From: Pseudomonadales bacterium
Lineage (GTDB): Bacteria; Pseudomonadota; Gammaproteobacteria; Pseudomonadales; Azotimanducaceae
Direction: 5' to 3'
Assembly (NCBI GenBank): GCA_028281885.1
Contig: JANQJA010000011.1
Location: 62,001-126,000 of the forward strand
Length of the DNA stretch: 64,000 bases
Every line of letters begins with the position of its first letter. The first letter of the stretch is position 1. Under the pieces are notes generated by a model, which saw only the letters and a program-made list of their open reading frames with translations, ran no database searches and was not told where the DNA came from. Made by a program: the position numbers and the translations under genes. Positions 52,310-60,897 of this stretch are shown here, one piece after another.

Positions 52310-53521
52310 GTGATTAGTTTACTGGGTGTTGCGCTGTTGCTCATCGTGGCATGGTTGCTCTCAAGTGATCGCCAGGCAGTCAATCCGCGCACAATCTTTG
52401 GTGCCCTCACGATCCAGTTCGGTGTTGCCGCCTTTGTTCTGTACATTCCCTTCGGCAAGCGGACCCTCGAAGTGATCGCCTCCGGTGTCTCGCAGATACT
52501 GATGTTCAGTCAGGCAGGCATCGATTTTCTGTTCGGCCCGTTGGCGGGTGATTCCATCGGTTTTGTTTTTGTGATCAATGTGCTGCCCGTGATTGTCTTT
52601 TTCTCGTCGCTGATTGCGGTGCTCTACCACCTTGGCATCATGACCTGGTTTGTTCGCGTGATCGGCGGCTTCCTGCAATGGGTATTAAAGACCAGCCGGC
52701 CCGAATCATTGTCGGCGGCGGCGAATATTTTTGTCGGCCAGGCTGAGGCGCCGTTGGTGGTCAGGCCTTTCGTGCCACAGATGACTCGCTCCGAGCTGTT
52801 CGCCATTATGGTGGGCGGTCTTGCCTCGATTGCCGGTTCCGTGCTCGCTGGTTATGCGTCGCTCGGTGTCAGACTGGAGTATTTGCTGGCGGCATGTTTC
52901 ATGGCAGCGCCGGGTGGCTTGCTGATGGCAAAGATGCTGCTGCCGGAGACCGGCGAGCCGATCAACGAAGTGAATGAACTGGACGATCGCGAGCAGGACT
53001 ATGTCAATGTTTTTGATGCGGCCGCCAGCGGCGCGCTGACAGGTTTGCAGATCGCTCTGGCGGTTGGTGCCATGTTGCTCGCGTTTATCGCTTTTATCGC
53101 GATGTTGAACGGTATCCTGGGTGGCGTTGGCGGCCTGTTTGGATATGGGGACATTACCTTCCAGCAGATTCTTGGTTATCTGTTCCAGCCGTTGGCCTGG
53201 GTGCTTGGTGTCCCCTGGACAGAGGCCCATCAGGCGGGCAGCCTGATTGGCCAGAAGGTCGTGCTGAACGAGTTTGTCGCCTATGTCGAATTTGTCGGTG
53301 TACGTGACGATCTTTCCATGCTGACGGAAGGGGTCGTCACATTTGCGCTGTGTGGTTTTGCCAACTTTTCCTCCATTGCTATTCTGCTCGGCGGAATCGG
53401 TGCCATGGCACCCACACGACGTGCCGAAATTGCCTCGCTGGGTTTGCGCGCACTCGCCGCAGCGACACTGGCGAACCTGATGAGTGCGGCCATCGCCGGC
53501 TTCTTCCTGTCCCTTAGTTGA
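52310..53521 (+). CDS. concentrative nucleoside transporter (NupC/CNT family)
   Basis: A 403-residue inner-membrane symporter importing nucleosides with Na+ or H+. The gene starts with GTG and predicts about 8-10 membrane segments. The CNT core is visible as [46 protein letters not shown], close to the GQTEAPLLIRPYL..M..G..sIaGsv...Y signature. The second core has [19 protein letters not shown] and [21 protein letters not shown]. Length matches bacterial NupC. It stands alone, upstream of a 2OG oxygenase gene, and the nucleoside specificity is not predictable from sequence alone. Confidence 0.95.
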   Translation: MISLLGVALLLIVAWLLSSDRQAVNPRTIFGALTIQFGVAAFVLYIPFGKRTLEVIASGVSQILMFSQAGIDFLFGPLAGDSIGFVFVINVLPVIVFFSSLIAVLYHLGIMTWFVRVIGGFLQWVLKTSRPESLSAAANIFVGQAEAPLVVRPFVPQMTRSELFAIMVGGLASIAGSVLAGYASLGVRLEYLLAACFMAAPGGLLMAKMLLPETGEPINEVNELDDREQDYVNVFDAAASGALTGLQIALAVGAMLLAFIAFIAMLNGILGGVGGLFGYGDITFQQILGYLFQPLAWVLGVPWTEAHQAGSLIGQKVVLNEFVAYVEFVGVRDDLSMLTEGVVTFALCGFANFSSIAILLGGIGAMAPTRRAEIASLGLRALAAATLANLMSAAIAGFFLSLS

Positions 53522-53554
53522 TCATGCTGGCGTCGGAATACTTGAGATGTCACC

Positions 53555-54394
53555 GTGACGTTGACCGCGATCGATCTGCAGATGCCTGATGCCGATCAGG
53601 CGTTTGTCGAGTCCCTGCGAACGACCGGATTTGGCGTGCTCAGGAACCACCGCATGTCACGATCACTGGTTGAGACGATTTACCAGCAGTGGGCTGCTTT
53701 CTTTCGTTCGAGTGAGAAGTTTGATTACCGTTTCCATCCCGATACCCAGGATGGTTACTACAGTAGTGAGGATGCGGAGAAAGCAAAAGATTATTCTCAG
53801 CAGGACATCAAGGAATATTTTCATTTCTATCCCTGGGGGCAATGTCCGGCGTCACTGCGAACCAATCTCGAGATCTATTATCGAGAAGCTCACGAGCTTG
53901 CCGCGACGCTGCTACGCTGGATCGAACAGGCTTGCCCGGAACAGGTTCGCCGGAACTTCAGCGAACCACTTTCTGACATGATTAACGGCAGCGAGCAGAC
54001 ACTGTTGAGAATCCTGCATTACCCGCCGTTGACCGGATCAGAGAACGGCAATGCAGTCAGGGCAGCGGCCCATGAAGATATCAATTTGCTGACGATTCTG
54101 CCGGCGGCATCGATGATCGGACTACAGGTCCTGAGCAACGACGGCAAATGGATTGAAGTGCCATGTGACTTTGACAACGTTATCGTCAATGCCGGTGACA
54201 TGTTGCAGGAAGCTTCCGGCGGGTTCTTTCGATCAACCAAACATCGGGTGATTAATCCGGCTTCTGACCAGGTCAATGTATCGCGGATGTCGTTACCATT
54301 GTTCCTGCATCCGCGGCCCGAGGTTGTGCTGTCGTCGCGGCATACCGCGGCAAGCTATCTGGCCGAGCGGTTGCAGGAACTGGGTGTGACCTAA
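53555..54394 (+). CDS. 2-oxoglutarate/Fe(II)-dependent oxygenase (IPNS-like)
   Basis: A 279-residue 2OG-Fe(II) dioxygenase, the second in this window but distinct from the one at 4200. It starts at GTG. Iron ligands are HED in RAAAHEDINLLTIL and the His in STKHRVINP. The 2OG-contacting RxS is SRMSLPLFLHPRPEV. The N-terminal SLRTTGFGVLRNHRMSRSLVETIYQQWAAFF fits the DIOX_N module. It is cytoplasmic, substrate unknown. Its stop TAA overlaps the stop of the convergent ClpP gene in the tetranucleotide CTAA. Confidence 0.9.
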   Translation: MTLTAIDLQMPDADQAFVESLRTTGFGVLRNHRMSRSLVETIYQQWAAFFRSSEKFDYRFHPDTQDGYYSSEDAEKAKDYSQQDIKEYFHFYPWGQCPASLRTNLEIYYREAHELAATLLRWIEQACPEQVRRNFSEPLSDMINGSEQTLLRILHYPPLTGSENGNAVRAAAHEDINLLTILPAASMIGLQVLSNDGKWIEVPCDFDNVIVNAGDMLQEASGGFFRSTKHRVINPASDQVNVSRMSLPLFLHPRPEVVLSSRHTAASYLAERLQELGVT

Positions 54395-54975
54395 TCGACT
54401 TCTGCGATCGAAGTGATCTGTTTGCCGACGATGCCATATTCGATGGCTTCGGCGACCGTCATCCAGAAATCCCGGTCCGTATCCTGTTCCACCCGCTCGA
54501 TGGGCTGCCCGGTCTCTTCGGCAATCAGCTTGTTGATCCGAGCCTTGGTCTTGAGGATCTGATCGGCCTGAATGCTGATGTCGGTGGCGTCGCCCTGAGA
54601 GCCACCGGATGGCTGGTGGACCAGAAAACGGGTGTTGGGCAGCGCGTATCGATTCTCTTTCTTTGCTGCCAGATAGATCGTGGTCGCTGCGCTGGCGACC
54701 CAGCCGGTACCGACCACGCGAACCTCGGGCTTCACGTACTTGATCATGTCGTAGATGACGTCGCCCGACTCAACATGACCGCCGGGTGAACTGACATAGA
54801 TCGTAATCGGGTCATCACTGTCTGCCGCCAGTGCCAGCAGTTGTTCGGTGACGGTGCGGGCAATCTTCTCGTTGATCTGGCCGAACACCGAGATCGAACG
54901 GGACTTGAACAGTTTCTCGTCGATTATGCTGATTCCGGGAGACTTCAATTCCGGGGAGTCGTCATTCATCATCAT
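54391..54975 (-). CDS. ClpP-family serine protease paralogue
   Basis: A 194-residue ClpP-type peptidase. The fold motif is ITIYVSSPGGHVESGDVIYDMI. The catalytic Ser lies in VGTGWVASAATTIYLAA, the His in NTRFLVHQPSGGSQG and the Asp in EQDTDRDFWMTVAEAIEYGI. It differs from the housekeeping ClpP (GQAASMGA around the Ser) and is not followed by clpX or lon, so it is a second, stand-alone ClpP. It could form its own tetradecamer or mix with the main ClpP. The start at ATG 54975 has GAGG about 12 bases upstream; earlier starts are TTG. Confidence 0.87.
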   Translation of the reverse strand: MMMNDDSPELKSPGISIIDEKLFKSRSISVFGQINEKIARTVTEQLLALAADSDDPITIYVSSPGGHVESGDVIYDMIKYVKPEVRVVGTGWVASAATTIYLAAKKENRYALPNTRFLVHQPSGGSQGDATDISIQADQILKTKARINKLIAEETGQPIERVEQDTDRDFWMTVAEAIEYGIVGKQITSIAEVD

Positions 54976-55071
54976 TGATGTGGTGATCCTCAAATATCTT
55001 TCCTGTGGCAGGCGCGAAGCATATCGGACCCGGCTGGTTTGGTACAGATTCCTGGCCGGGGTTGCAGGCGA

Positions 55072-55563
55072 ATGGTGAGCCTGAAGCGGCTGTCATCGGT
55101 CTCGATCCGGCGAGGATTGCCCGCTGATCTGCCGGATCTGGACGCTGTCATCGAAGGCTGCGAGGCACCGCCCCCTGCGGTGGCGCTGGCTGCAGTGCTT
55201 TCGGCCAGGGACCGGTTCATCTATCTCGCCGAGACTGAACGGGCGTTCGGGTTTGTTGCCGCGGGTACCAAAGCGATGGGGGATGAACGCGACGGCGAGG
55301 GAGAGATACTTGGCTTGTTTGTGCTGCCGCGGTTTCAGGGCCATGGCATCGGGCATAAATTGCTGGTCCAGGGGATCAGCGTGCTCAAACGGCGCCACTT
55401 TGAAACAGTCATTGCCTGGGTGTGGGCGGATAGCCCTGCGGCGACCCGGGTGCTTGCCTCGGTTGGCTTTGAAAGAGTCGCGCAGATGCAGCGGATGCGT
55501 AACGAGGGTACAGCGACCCTGGTGGAAGATGCCTGGCGGATCGACCTTGACGGTTTTTTCTAG
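55072..55563 (+). CDS. GNAT-family N-acetyltransferase
   Basis: A 163-residue GNAT protein. The acetyl-CoA loop is LGLFVLPRFQGHGIGHKLLVQGISVLKRR (R-F-Q-G-H-G-I-G), followed by TVIAWVWADSPAATRVLASVGFERVAQM, the conserved strand with the Asp/Asn and Phe. The acidic N-terminal half LDAVIEGCEAPPPAVALAAV is unusual but compatible with substrate binding. The start is ATG 55072 with AGGCG just upstream, 96 bases after the divergent clpP gene start. Its substrate is unknown. Confidence 0.84.
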   Translation: MVSLKRLSSVSIRRGLPADLPDLDAVIEGCEAPPPAVALAAVLSARDRFIYLAETERAFGFVAAGTKAMGDERDGEGEILGLFVLPRFQGHGIGHKLLVQGISVLKRRHFETVIAWVWADSPAATRVLASVGFERVAQMQRMRNEGTATLVEDAWRIDLDGFF

Positions 55564-55583
55564 CGCCCCTGTAGTCAGGCGGC

Positions 55584-56270
55584 TCAGATCGCCTCATAAA
55601 CCCTGACGCGGTTGTATTCCTCGAACTCGTCGAGATCGGGAATCGTGGTGGCCTCTCGCCGTGAGAGTTCCCGATATCCGTGAGGGCAGACGTCTTTCAT
55701 ACGGGAATCCGCGACGATCACCCGGCTCGCCACCGCTGGCAGCTGTTTCAGCAGAGGCAGGTTTTCCCTGTCGTACAACACGTCCGCGGCGATTGCGATA
55801 TCTACATCAGACGCCAGCTGGTCCAGATCCTCGAGCAATTCAACTTCGACGCCATTGAGTTCGCTGTTTGCCTGAATGGCATCGATGGCCATGGGGTCGA
55901 TATCGCAGGCAATCACGCGGCGGGCGCCAGCCAGTGCCGCGGCGATACCGACGACGCCCGAGCCGGCACCGAAGTCCAGCACAGTCCGGTCTGCTACCAG
56001 CGACGGATTGTCGAGCAGATAACGCGCGAGCACCTGCCCGCTGGCCCAGCAGAATGCCCAGTAGGCTGGCTGGTTGATAATGGCAACCATCTCATCATCG
56101 GAAAGCCGGCCACGGGGATAGTCTTCGCTGATCAGGTAGAGGTGGACTTCGGGCGCGATGGGTAGGGGTGTGGAAACAACCCGCGCGGTGGCAATCGTTG
56201 CAGCGAGATTCTGTTGTAGCCGGCCCGGACCCATCAGGCGATCATCGCTTTTTGCCTGGTGCTCATGCAA
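55584..56270 (-). CDS. ETF-beta lysine methyltransferase-like protein methyltransferase
   Basis: A class I SAM methyltransferase of up to 228 residues. The SAM motif is TVLDFGAGSGVVGIAAALAGARRVIACDIDPMA, and motif post-II is IAIAADVLYDRENLPLL. The N-terminal part (APEVHLYLISEDYPRGRL and QPAYWAFCWASGQVLARYLLDNP) closely resembles METTL20/ETFBKMT, which methylates lysines of electron transfer flavoprotein beta and so tunes its interaction with acyl-CoA dehydrogenases. The presence of acyl-CoA dehydrogenase genes nearby fits but does not prove this. The start may be ATG 56270 or 56234. Confidence 0.82.
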   Translation of the reverse strand: MHEHQAKSDDRLMGPGRLQQNLAATIATARVVSTPLPIAPEVHLYLISEDYPRGRLSDDEMVAIINQPAYWAFCWASGQVLARYLLDNPSLVADRTVLDFGAGSGVVGIAAALAGARRVIACDIDPMAIDAIQANSELNGVEVELLEDLDQLASDVDIAIAADVLYDRENLPLLKQLPAVASRVIVADSRMKDVCPHGYRELSRREATTIPDLDEFEEYNRVRVYEAI

Positions 56271-56308
56271 TCTTTACGCTAACAGTTTTCCTGAGTGTGA
56301 GCGCCCCA

Positions 56309-56935
56309 ATGGATGTGACAACGATCGGCGAAGATGTGCCACTGCTTGAAGGTATTCGAACGGCGCGAGCGATCCGCCGACTGAAGCCAGATCCGGTTCC
56401 CGTGGAACTGGTGAGGAAAGTGTGTGAGGCAGGTACGTTTGCACCCAGTGGCGGCAATCGTCAGCCCTGGATGTTCATTGCTGTGATGGATCCGAAAAAA
56501 AGAGCCTTTATTGCCGAGCGATACCGGAACAGATTCAGGGAGTACATTGCGCCTGCGATCGAGGCCGCAAAAGATCCTGCATACCCCGAAGCGAAGCGTC
56601 GCAACATGAAGGCAGCCATCTATCTGGCAGAACACCTGCACGAAGCCCCTGTCCTGTTGTTTGTGGCGGGGTGGACGCGGCGTGGCGCGCCGCAGTTACA
56701 GGCGCTGTTTCCGGCGATCCAGAATGTGCTGCTGGCCTGTCGGGCGGTGGGTCTTGGCGCCTCGCTGACCATGGCGCATCGATCCCATGGCCGGGAAATT
56801 GATGAACTACTGGGACTGGACCCGGACCGAACGCCCAGTTGCGCGATGCTTCCGATCGGCTGGCCGAAGGGGAAATATGGCCGTCCGACTCGTCGGTCGA
56901 TCGACGAATGCTTTTTCGTCGACCAAAAGACCTGA
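56309..56935 (+). CDS. nitroreductase-family FMN oxidoreductase
   Basis: A 208-residue FMN-dependent nitroreductase-fold enzyme. The N-terminal signature is RAIRRLKPDPVPVELVRKVCEAGTFAPSGGNRQPWMFIAV, with the Arg-Arg and the SGGNRQPW phosphate contacts. The C-terminal LGLDPDRTPSCAMLPIGWPKGKYG supplies the Gly/Pro-rich flavin contact. The family reduces nitroaromatics, quinones or flavins with NAD(P)H. ATG 56309 is preferred; GTG 56297 is in frame but lies close to the divergent methyltransferase. It converges on an MBL gene. Confidence 0.9.
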   Translation: MDVTTIGEDVPLLEGIRTARAIRRLKPDPVPVELVRKVCEAGTFAPSGGNRQPWMFIAVMDPKKRAFIAERYRNRFREYIAPAIEAAKDPAYPEAKRRNMKAAIYLAEHLHEAPVLLFVAGWTRRGAPQLQALFPAIQNVLLACRAVGLGASLTMAHRSHGREIDELLGLDPDRTPSCAMLPIGWPKGKYGRPTRRSIDECFFVDQKT

Positions 56936-56973
56936 CTTCAAGTTAGCAGCGTAACCCTTTGATATAAAAAGGA

Positions 56974-58068
56974 TCAAACCATCTTCGGCTCATCGTCGGG
57001 CGCCTCATGGGCGTTGGGCCTGGCGCGCTCCGCCAGGGTCGGATCGATCGACCGATAGCGGAACACCTCGCCATCGAGGAACCGTTCAATGCGGTTTCGG
57101 CTGATCAGACAATGCAGGTGGGCCAGGCATTCGCCCAGTGCCATAAACCTGGAATGCCCTTCCAGTTTGCGGGCGAACAGCCGGGGCAGCAGGTCGGCCG
57201 CGACCTGCGGCTCGATGCAGCTTTCCTCCAACAGCAGCATCCTGTCTTCGTGATGGTCAATCAGCTGCTGCAGCCGCTCCTGTACGCCGTAGAAGGGCAG
57301 GTTGTGGGCAGGCAGCACGAGGATGTCGTCCGGCAGCAGTTGCTTAAATCGCTCATGGGATTCGAGCCAGCCGACCATGGGATTGCTGAACGGCTCGGTG
57401 GGGTGCACGCTGACATTGGAGGTGATGACCGGCAGAATCTGGTCACCGGAGATCAGCACACGAAGCTGTTCGCTGTAGAGGCAGACATGTTCGGGCGAGT
57501 GACCGGTACCCACCAAAATCCGCCATGAGTTCTCGCCGATTGGCAGTTCGTCGCCCGCCCTGAGCCTGATAAAGGCCGGTGGCAGCGGGTGATCTTCAGG
57601 CTGGGGAAGAAAGTTTCTCCGACCTTCCCGCATCGTTTCCATAAAGTCAGGTGGGAAGCCGGCGCGCGTGAAATGCTGTTCCATCTGCCAGCTACTTCCG
57701 GCCGATATCATCGAGCCGATCATGCGGGCCTGATAATACTCCGAGTAGCTCATCATCAGGGGTGCGCGCCAGTGTTCGCAGACAAAACCAGCCTGGCCGG
57801 TATGGTCGGGATGCAGATGCGTGCAGATAACCTGGTTGATGGGTTTCCCGCCAAGTTCCTGCTCGAACGTCTGTAGCCACAGATCGCGGGTTTCTGCGCC
57901 GCGGATTCCGGTATCCACCAGCGTCCAGCCATCGTTACCGTCCAGCAGGTAGAGGTTGATGGCCGCCAGTGACATCGGCAACGGCATCTGCAGCCAGTAC
58001 ACGCCAGGCGCGACTTCCACGGTCCGGCCGAATGGCGGCGCCTGTTCAAAAGGGTATTCAAGGGACAT
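56974..58068 (-). CDS. MBL-fold metallohydrolase with C-terminal helical domain
   Basis: A 364-residue metallo-beta-lactamase-fold hydrolase. The metal motif is VICTHLHPDHTGQAGF (HxHxDH intact), with His in VGTGHSPEHVCLYS and Asp in RVLISGDQILP, as in the glyoxalase II/lactamase-like group. The C-terminal ~100 residues (ERLQQLIDHHEDRMLLLEES ... AHLHCLISRNRIERFLDGEVFRY) form a helical domain like the LACTB2/winged extension. The substrate is unknown. Start 58068 (MSLEYPFEQAPPFG) is chosen because the longer frame crosses the divergent gene start. Confidence 0.88.
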   Translation of the reverse strand: MSLEYPFEQAPPFGRTVEVAPGVYWLQMPLPMSLAAINLYLLDGNDGWTLVDTGIRGAETRDLWLQTFEQELGGKPINQVICTHLHPDHTGQAGFVCEHWRAPLMMSYSEYYQARMIGSMISAGSSWQMEQHFTRAGFPPDFMETMREGRRNFLPQPEDHPLPPAFIRLRAGDELPIGENSWRILVGTGHSPEHVCLYSEQLRVLISGDQILPVITSNVSVHPTEPFSNPMVGWLESHERFKQLLPDDILVLPAHNLPFYGVQERLQQLIDHHEDRMLLLEESCIEPQVAADLLPRLFARKLEGHSRFMALGECLAHLHCLISRNRIERFLDGEVFRYRSIDPTLAERARPNAHEAPDDEPKMV

Positions 58069-58188
58069 TGCCGCATCATACACCAGGTAAAAATATGTGA
58101 ACGAGTGCACGGTTTTGACATTGTGTGCTTTCCTGATAGTGCCGCGCCGATGTTTACTGCTTCTCCACGTCCCCTGGCCGGACTTCAC

Positions 58189-58839
58189 ATGGCATCCAAT
58201 CAACCTACCGCCGATGTTCTACCGTTTCGTTCCCCGGATGCGACGCGACGGGTTGAATCTGTCAAGCAGGTCAGGTCGGCGGTGGTGCGCAAACTCCACC
58301 TGCTGATGGAAGGTTTGTGCGTGAACGCCGAAGATGCGTTGTTTGAAGAGATGCGCGATCTTGACGAGGAACGCGCGCTGGCGACCCATTTTAATGTGAT
58401 GCGTGCCCTGCGTACCGAATGGCCGGTGCTTTGTCGCGAGTTTGTGACCCAGCTGAACAGGTCCTGGGTGGTATTGGCACAGCGTAAGGATCGCCAGGCG
58501 GTTGCCGATGCACCGGCAGATATGACGCCGACCCTGAAAGCCTACAGCGACCGCAACCTGAATCATTACAAAATTTTGCTGGAAGAGGTTCGAGTGCGAT
58601 TCAGTTTGATGGTCGGCGGTAGTGTCGCCTTTCACCCATTGTTGCCGGGTAATCTTTACCTTTGCTTCTGGCATGCCACCGAGGCGGTTGATCTTACCTA
58701 CCAGGAGCGCAAGCTGATGGTCGCGTTGTTTCACCGGTTCGTGATGGATCGCTTTGGTCAGCTTGCAGCGGCCGCAAACCAGCAGTTGGTCCATCTGGGT
58801 ATGTCGGTCGCCGGCAGAAGGTTACCCGGTGGTCACTGA
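58189..58839 (+). CDS. DUF1631 N-terminal-domain-like protein
   Basis: A 216-residue helical protein. It shows the N-terminal DUF1631 pattern: LLMEGLCVNAEDALFEEMRDLDEERALATHFNVMRALRTEWPVLCREFVTQLN (family form AxDALFxxA...yFdaMRxlR...), then GSVAFHPLLPGNLYLCFWHATEAVDLTYQERKLMVALFHRFVMDRF. This is the part that the 600-residue DUF1631-like protein at 10538 lacks. Together they could represent one ancestral protein split in two genes, but this is inference. The start is uncertain: ATG 58189 or 58150, with a longer GTG reading to 58105. The function is unknown. Confidence 0.68.
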   Translation: MASNQPTADVLPFRSPDATRRVESVKQVRSAVVRKLHLLMEGLCVNAEDALFEEMRDLDEERALATHFNVMRALRTEWPVLCREFVTQLNRSWVVLAQRKDRQAVADAPADMTPTLKAYSDRNLNHYKILLEEVRVRFSLMVGGSVAFHPLLPGNLYLCFWHATEAVDLTYQERKLMVALFHRFVMDRFGQLAAAANQQLVHLGMSVAGRRLPGGH

Positions 58840-58952
58840 TTTTCCTTTCAACACGAAATCGCGGTAGCGATTAGCCTCGCGAGGCTTGCGCGTGTGCATT
58901 TGGGCAGCACTCACGGCATGATGACGCGAAATCGTTGATCGGATGCTAAGTG

Positions 58953-59735
58953 ATGGATGTGAAGTTTGATGGCCGGGTGGCTTTGGTCACTGGTGCGAGT
59001 CTCGGGATCGGATTGGCTATGGCTCGGGAGTTCTCGCTTAATGGCGCGGAAGTGGCGCTGGTGGCAAGGCGACAGGAAGTCCTTAACGCTGCGGTCGATG
59101 AGATTACTGCTGTGGGTGGCGGCAGGGTCAAGGGGTATTCGGCCGATGTCTCTCGCGGCGATGACATTGAACGATTGTTCTCTGAAGTGGAGTCCGACTT
59201 CGGTAGGGTAGATATCCTGATCAACAATGCAGGTCATGCCAAGACGGGCGCCATCGAGGACATCACCGACGATGAGTGGCAATACGACCTGGACCTGAAA
59301 CTGATGGCGGCGGTGCGATTGTCCCGGCTTGCTTTCCCGGGCATGAAGGCACGCAAGTGGGGACGTATCATCAATATGCTCAATACCGCCGCCAAGACCC
59401 CCGGTGCCAGGTCGGCGCCGACCTCGGTGACGCGAGCTGCAGGTATGGCGTTGACAAAAGTACTCGCCAGTGAAGGGGCGCCCCATAATATCCTCGTTAA
59501 CGGCTTTAACATCGGTCGCATCAAATCGGACCAGATCAAGCGTGCTCATGACCGTTCCAGTGCGGATATGTCGCTGGACGATTTTATTGCGCGTGCGGGA
59601 ACGAGCGTTCCACTCGGTCGGATGGGAGATGCGGAGGAGGTGGCCAACCTCGCCTGTCTGCTTTGTTCCGATGCCTGTGGTTATGTGACCGGCACGTCGA
59701 TCAATGTCGATGGCGGACTGTCGCCGGCTCTGTAG
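58953..59735 (+). CDS. short-chain dehydrogenase/reductase lacking the Tyr-Lys pair
   Basis: A 260-residue SDR-fold protein. The NAD(P) motif TGASLGIG (13-20) and NNAG (91-94) are normal, as are the ALTK helix and the VTGTSINVDGG end. However the usual YxxxK is T157-S-V-T-R161 (APTSVTRAAGMALTKVLASE), and the catalytic Ser position is NMLNTAAK. The classic triad is therefore missing, as in a minority of SDRs with altered chemistry. It starts at ATG 58953 (GTG 58950 is also in frame) and is followed after 10 bases by an acyl-CoA dehydrogenase gene. Confidence 0.87.
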   Translation: MDVKFDGRVALVTGASLGIGLAMAREFSLNGAEVALVARRQEVLNAAVDEITAVGGGRVKGYSADVSRGDDIERLFSEVESDFGRVDILINNAGHAKTGAIEDITDDEWQYDLDLKLMAAVRLSRLAFPGMKARKWGRIINMLNTAAKTPGARSAPTSVTRAAGMALTKVLASEGAPHNILVNGFNIGRIKSDQIKRAHDRSSADMSLDDFIARAGTSVPLGRMGDAEEVANLACLLCSDACGYVTGTSINVDGGLSPAL

Positions 59736-59745
59736 GTGAACTGTG

Positions 59746-60897
59746 ATGCCTGACAACCTGCCCCGCGAGATCGAGGCGTCTGTGGCACGACTGCAGTCAT
59801 TTATCGATGAAGAACTGATTCCGCGGGAACGTGAGCTGGGTGAGGCCACCGAGATACCGGATTCCATCGCCATGGCGGTGCGCGCGGCCTCGAAAGTAGC
59901 GGGCTTTTTTGGCAAGACGCAACCTGCCGAGTTCGGTGGTCAGCCCGCGGGCGTCCTTGAGTTGACTGCCTTGCGGGAGCACCTGGCGGCAGCCAATACG
60001 AGGTTGTCGAACCTCGTATTCGGTCCCGGTCCTGGTTTCCTGCATCAGGCGGAGGGCGTGCTGAAAGAGAAGTACCTGCTACCGGTGCTTGGAGGCGAGA
60101 AGCGCGGGGCGTTCGGTTTTACCGAACCAGAAGATGCGGAGCGGCCGACCTGGGCTGTGTTGCAGGATGATTCACTGACTATCTCCGGGCGAAAGTCCTA
60201 TGTCACAGGGGGTGCGACGGCGGACTTTGTTTCCATTCTGGTGAATGTCGAGGATATTGGCGGGAACAAGCTAGGCACCGCGCTGGTGGTTGTCGATCGT
60301 GACCGACCGGGAATCACGATTGAACGTGAGTTTCGATCCATGGAAGGTGGTGGCCACGTTGCCATGTGTTTCGATGAGGTTGTTGTTCCCGCCGATTGCA
60401 TCATCGGCAAACCGGGTGATGGCATGCCTCGTGCGCTCCGGGGAATCGGTGATACTCGTCTGCTGGTGGCCGCGCAGGCTTGTGGCATGTGTCGATGGGC
60501 GATTCAGTTTGCTGAGCGTCACCTGCTGGCACCACATCGAAGTGGTACACCGCTGGGTGATCGTGAGGGTGTCCGATTGAGGTATGCCGACATGCGAATT
60601 GATACCTATGCAGCTCGCGCCGCCCTATATAGAACCGCCGAGCTGGCGGAAGCGTCCCCGGCCGAGTCCCAGCCTGCAGAGGAGATTATGGCCGTCAAGG
60701 TTCTTGCCACGGAGACTGCGGGCCGTGTGGTTGATGCCGCGGTGCAACTGGTTGGTGGCGGGGCGCTTGTGCAGGGACATCCGTTGGAACGCCTCTACCG
60801 GCAGGTTCGATCATTGCGATTTGTCGAGGGTGCCAGCGACCTGCTTCGGATCAACCTGGCGAAAGCCCGTCTTGAGCGAGGACAGGGTCGGCTCTAG
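59746..60897 (+). CDS. acyl-CoA dehydrogenase
   Basis: A 383-residue flavoprotein of the acyl-CoA dehydrogenase family, catalysing alpha,beta-desaturation of acyl-CoA with ETF as electron acceptor. Cues are FGFTEPEDAERPTWAV and SGRKSYVTGGATADFVSILV in the middle beta domain, then VKVLATETAGRVVDAAVQLVGGGALVQGHPLERLYRQVRSLRFVEGASDLLRINLAKARLE with the usual C-terminal helices. The ATG follows the SDR stop by 10 bases, so they form a unit, perhaps handling a branched or aromatic acyl-CoA. The stop shares CTAG with the convergent small gene. Confidence 0.92.
   Translation: MPDNLPREIEASVARLQSFIDEELIPRERELGEATEIPDSIAMAVRAASKVAGFFGKTQPAEFGGQPAGVLELTALREHLAAANTRLSNLVFGPGPGFLHQAEGVLKEKYLLPVLGGEKRGAFGFTEPEDAERPTWAVLQDDSLTISGRKSYVTGGATADFVSILVNVEDIGGNKLGTALVVVDRDRPGITIEREFRSMEGGGHVAMCFDEVVVPADCIIGKPGDGMPRALRGIGDTRLLVAAQACGMCRWAIQFAERHLLAPHRSGTPLGDREGVRLRYADMRIDTYAARAALYRTAELAEASPAESQPAEEIMAVKVLATETAGRVVDAAVQLVGGGALVQGHPLERLYRQVRSLRFVEGASDLLRINLAKARLERGQGRL

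Noticed and set aside
58911-59915. 334-codon minus-strand open frame
   Set aside because: It covers the SDR gene in antisense. The plus strand has intact Rossmann motifs, and the minus product is Arg/His/Ser-rich with no motif.
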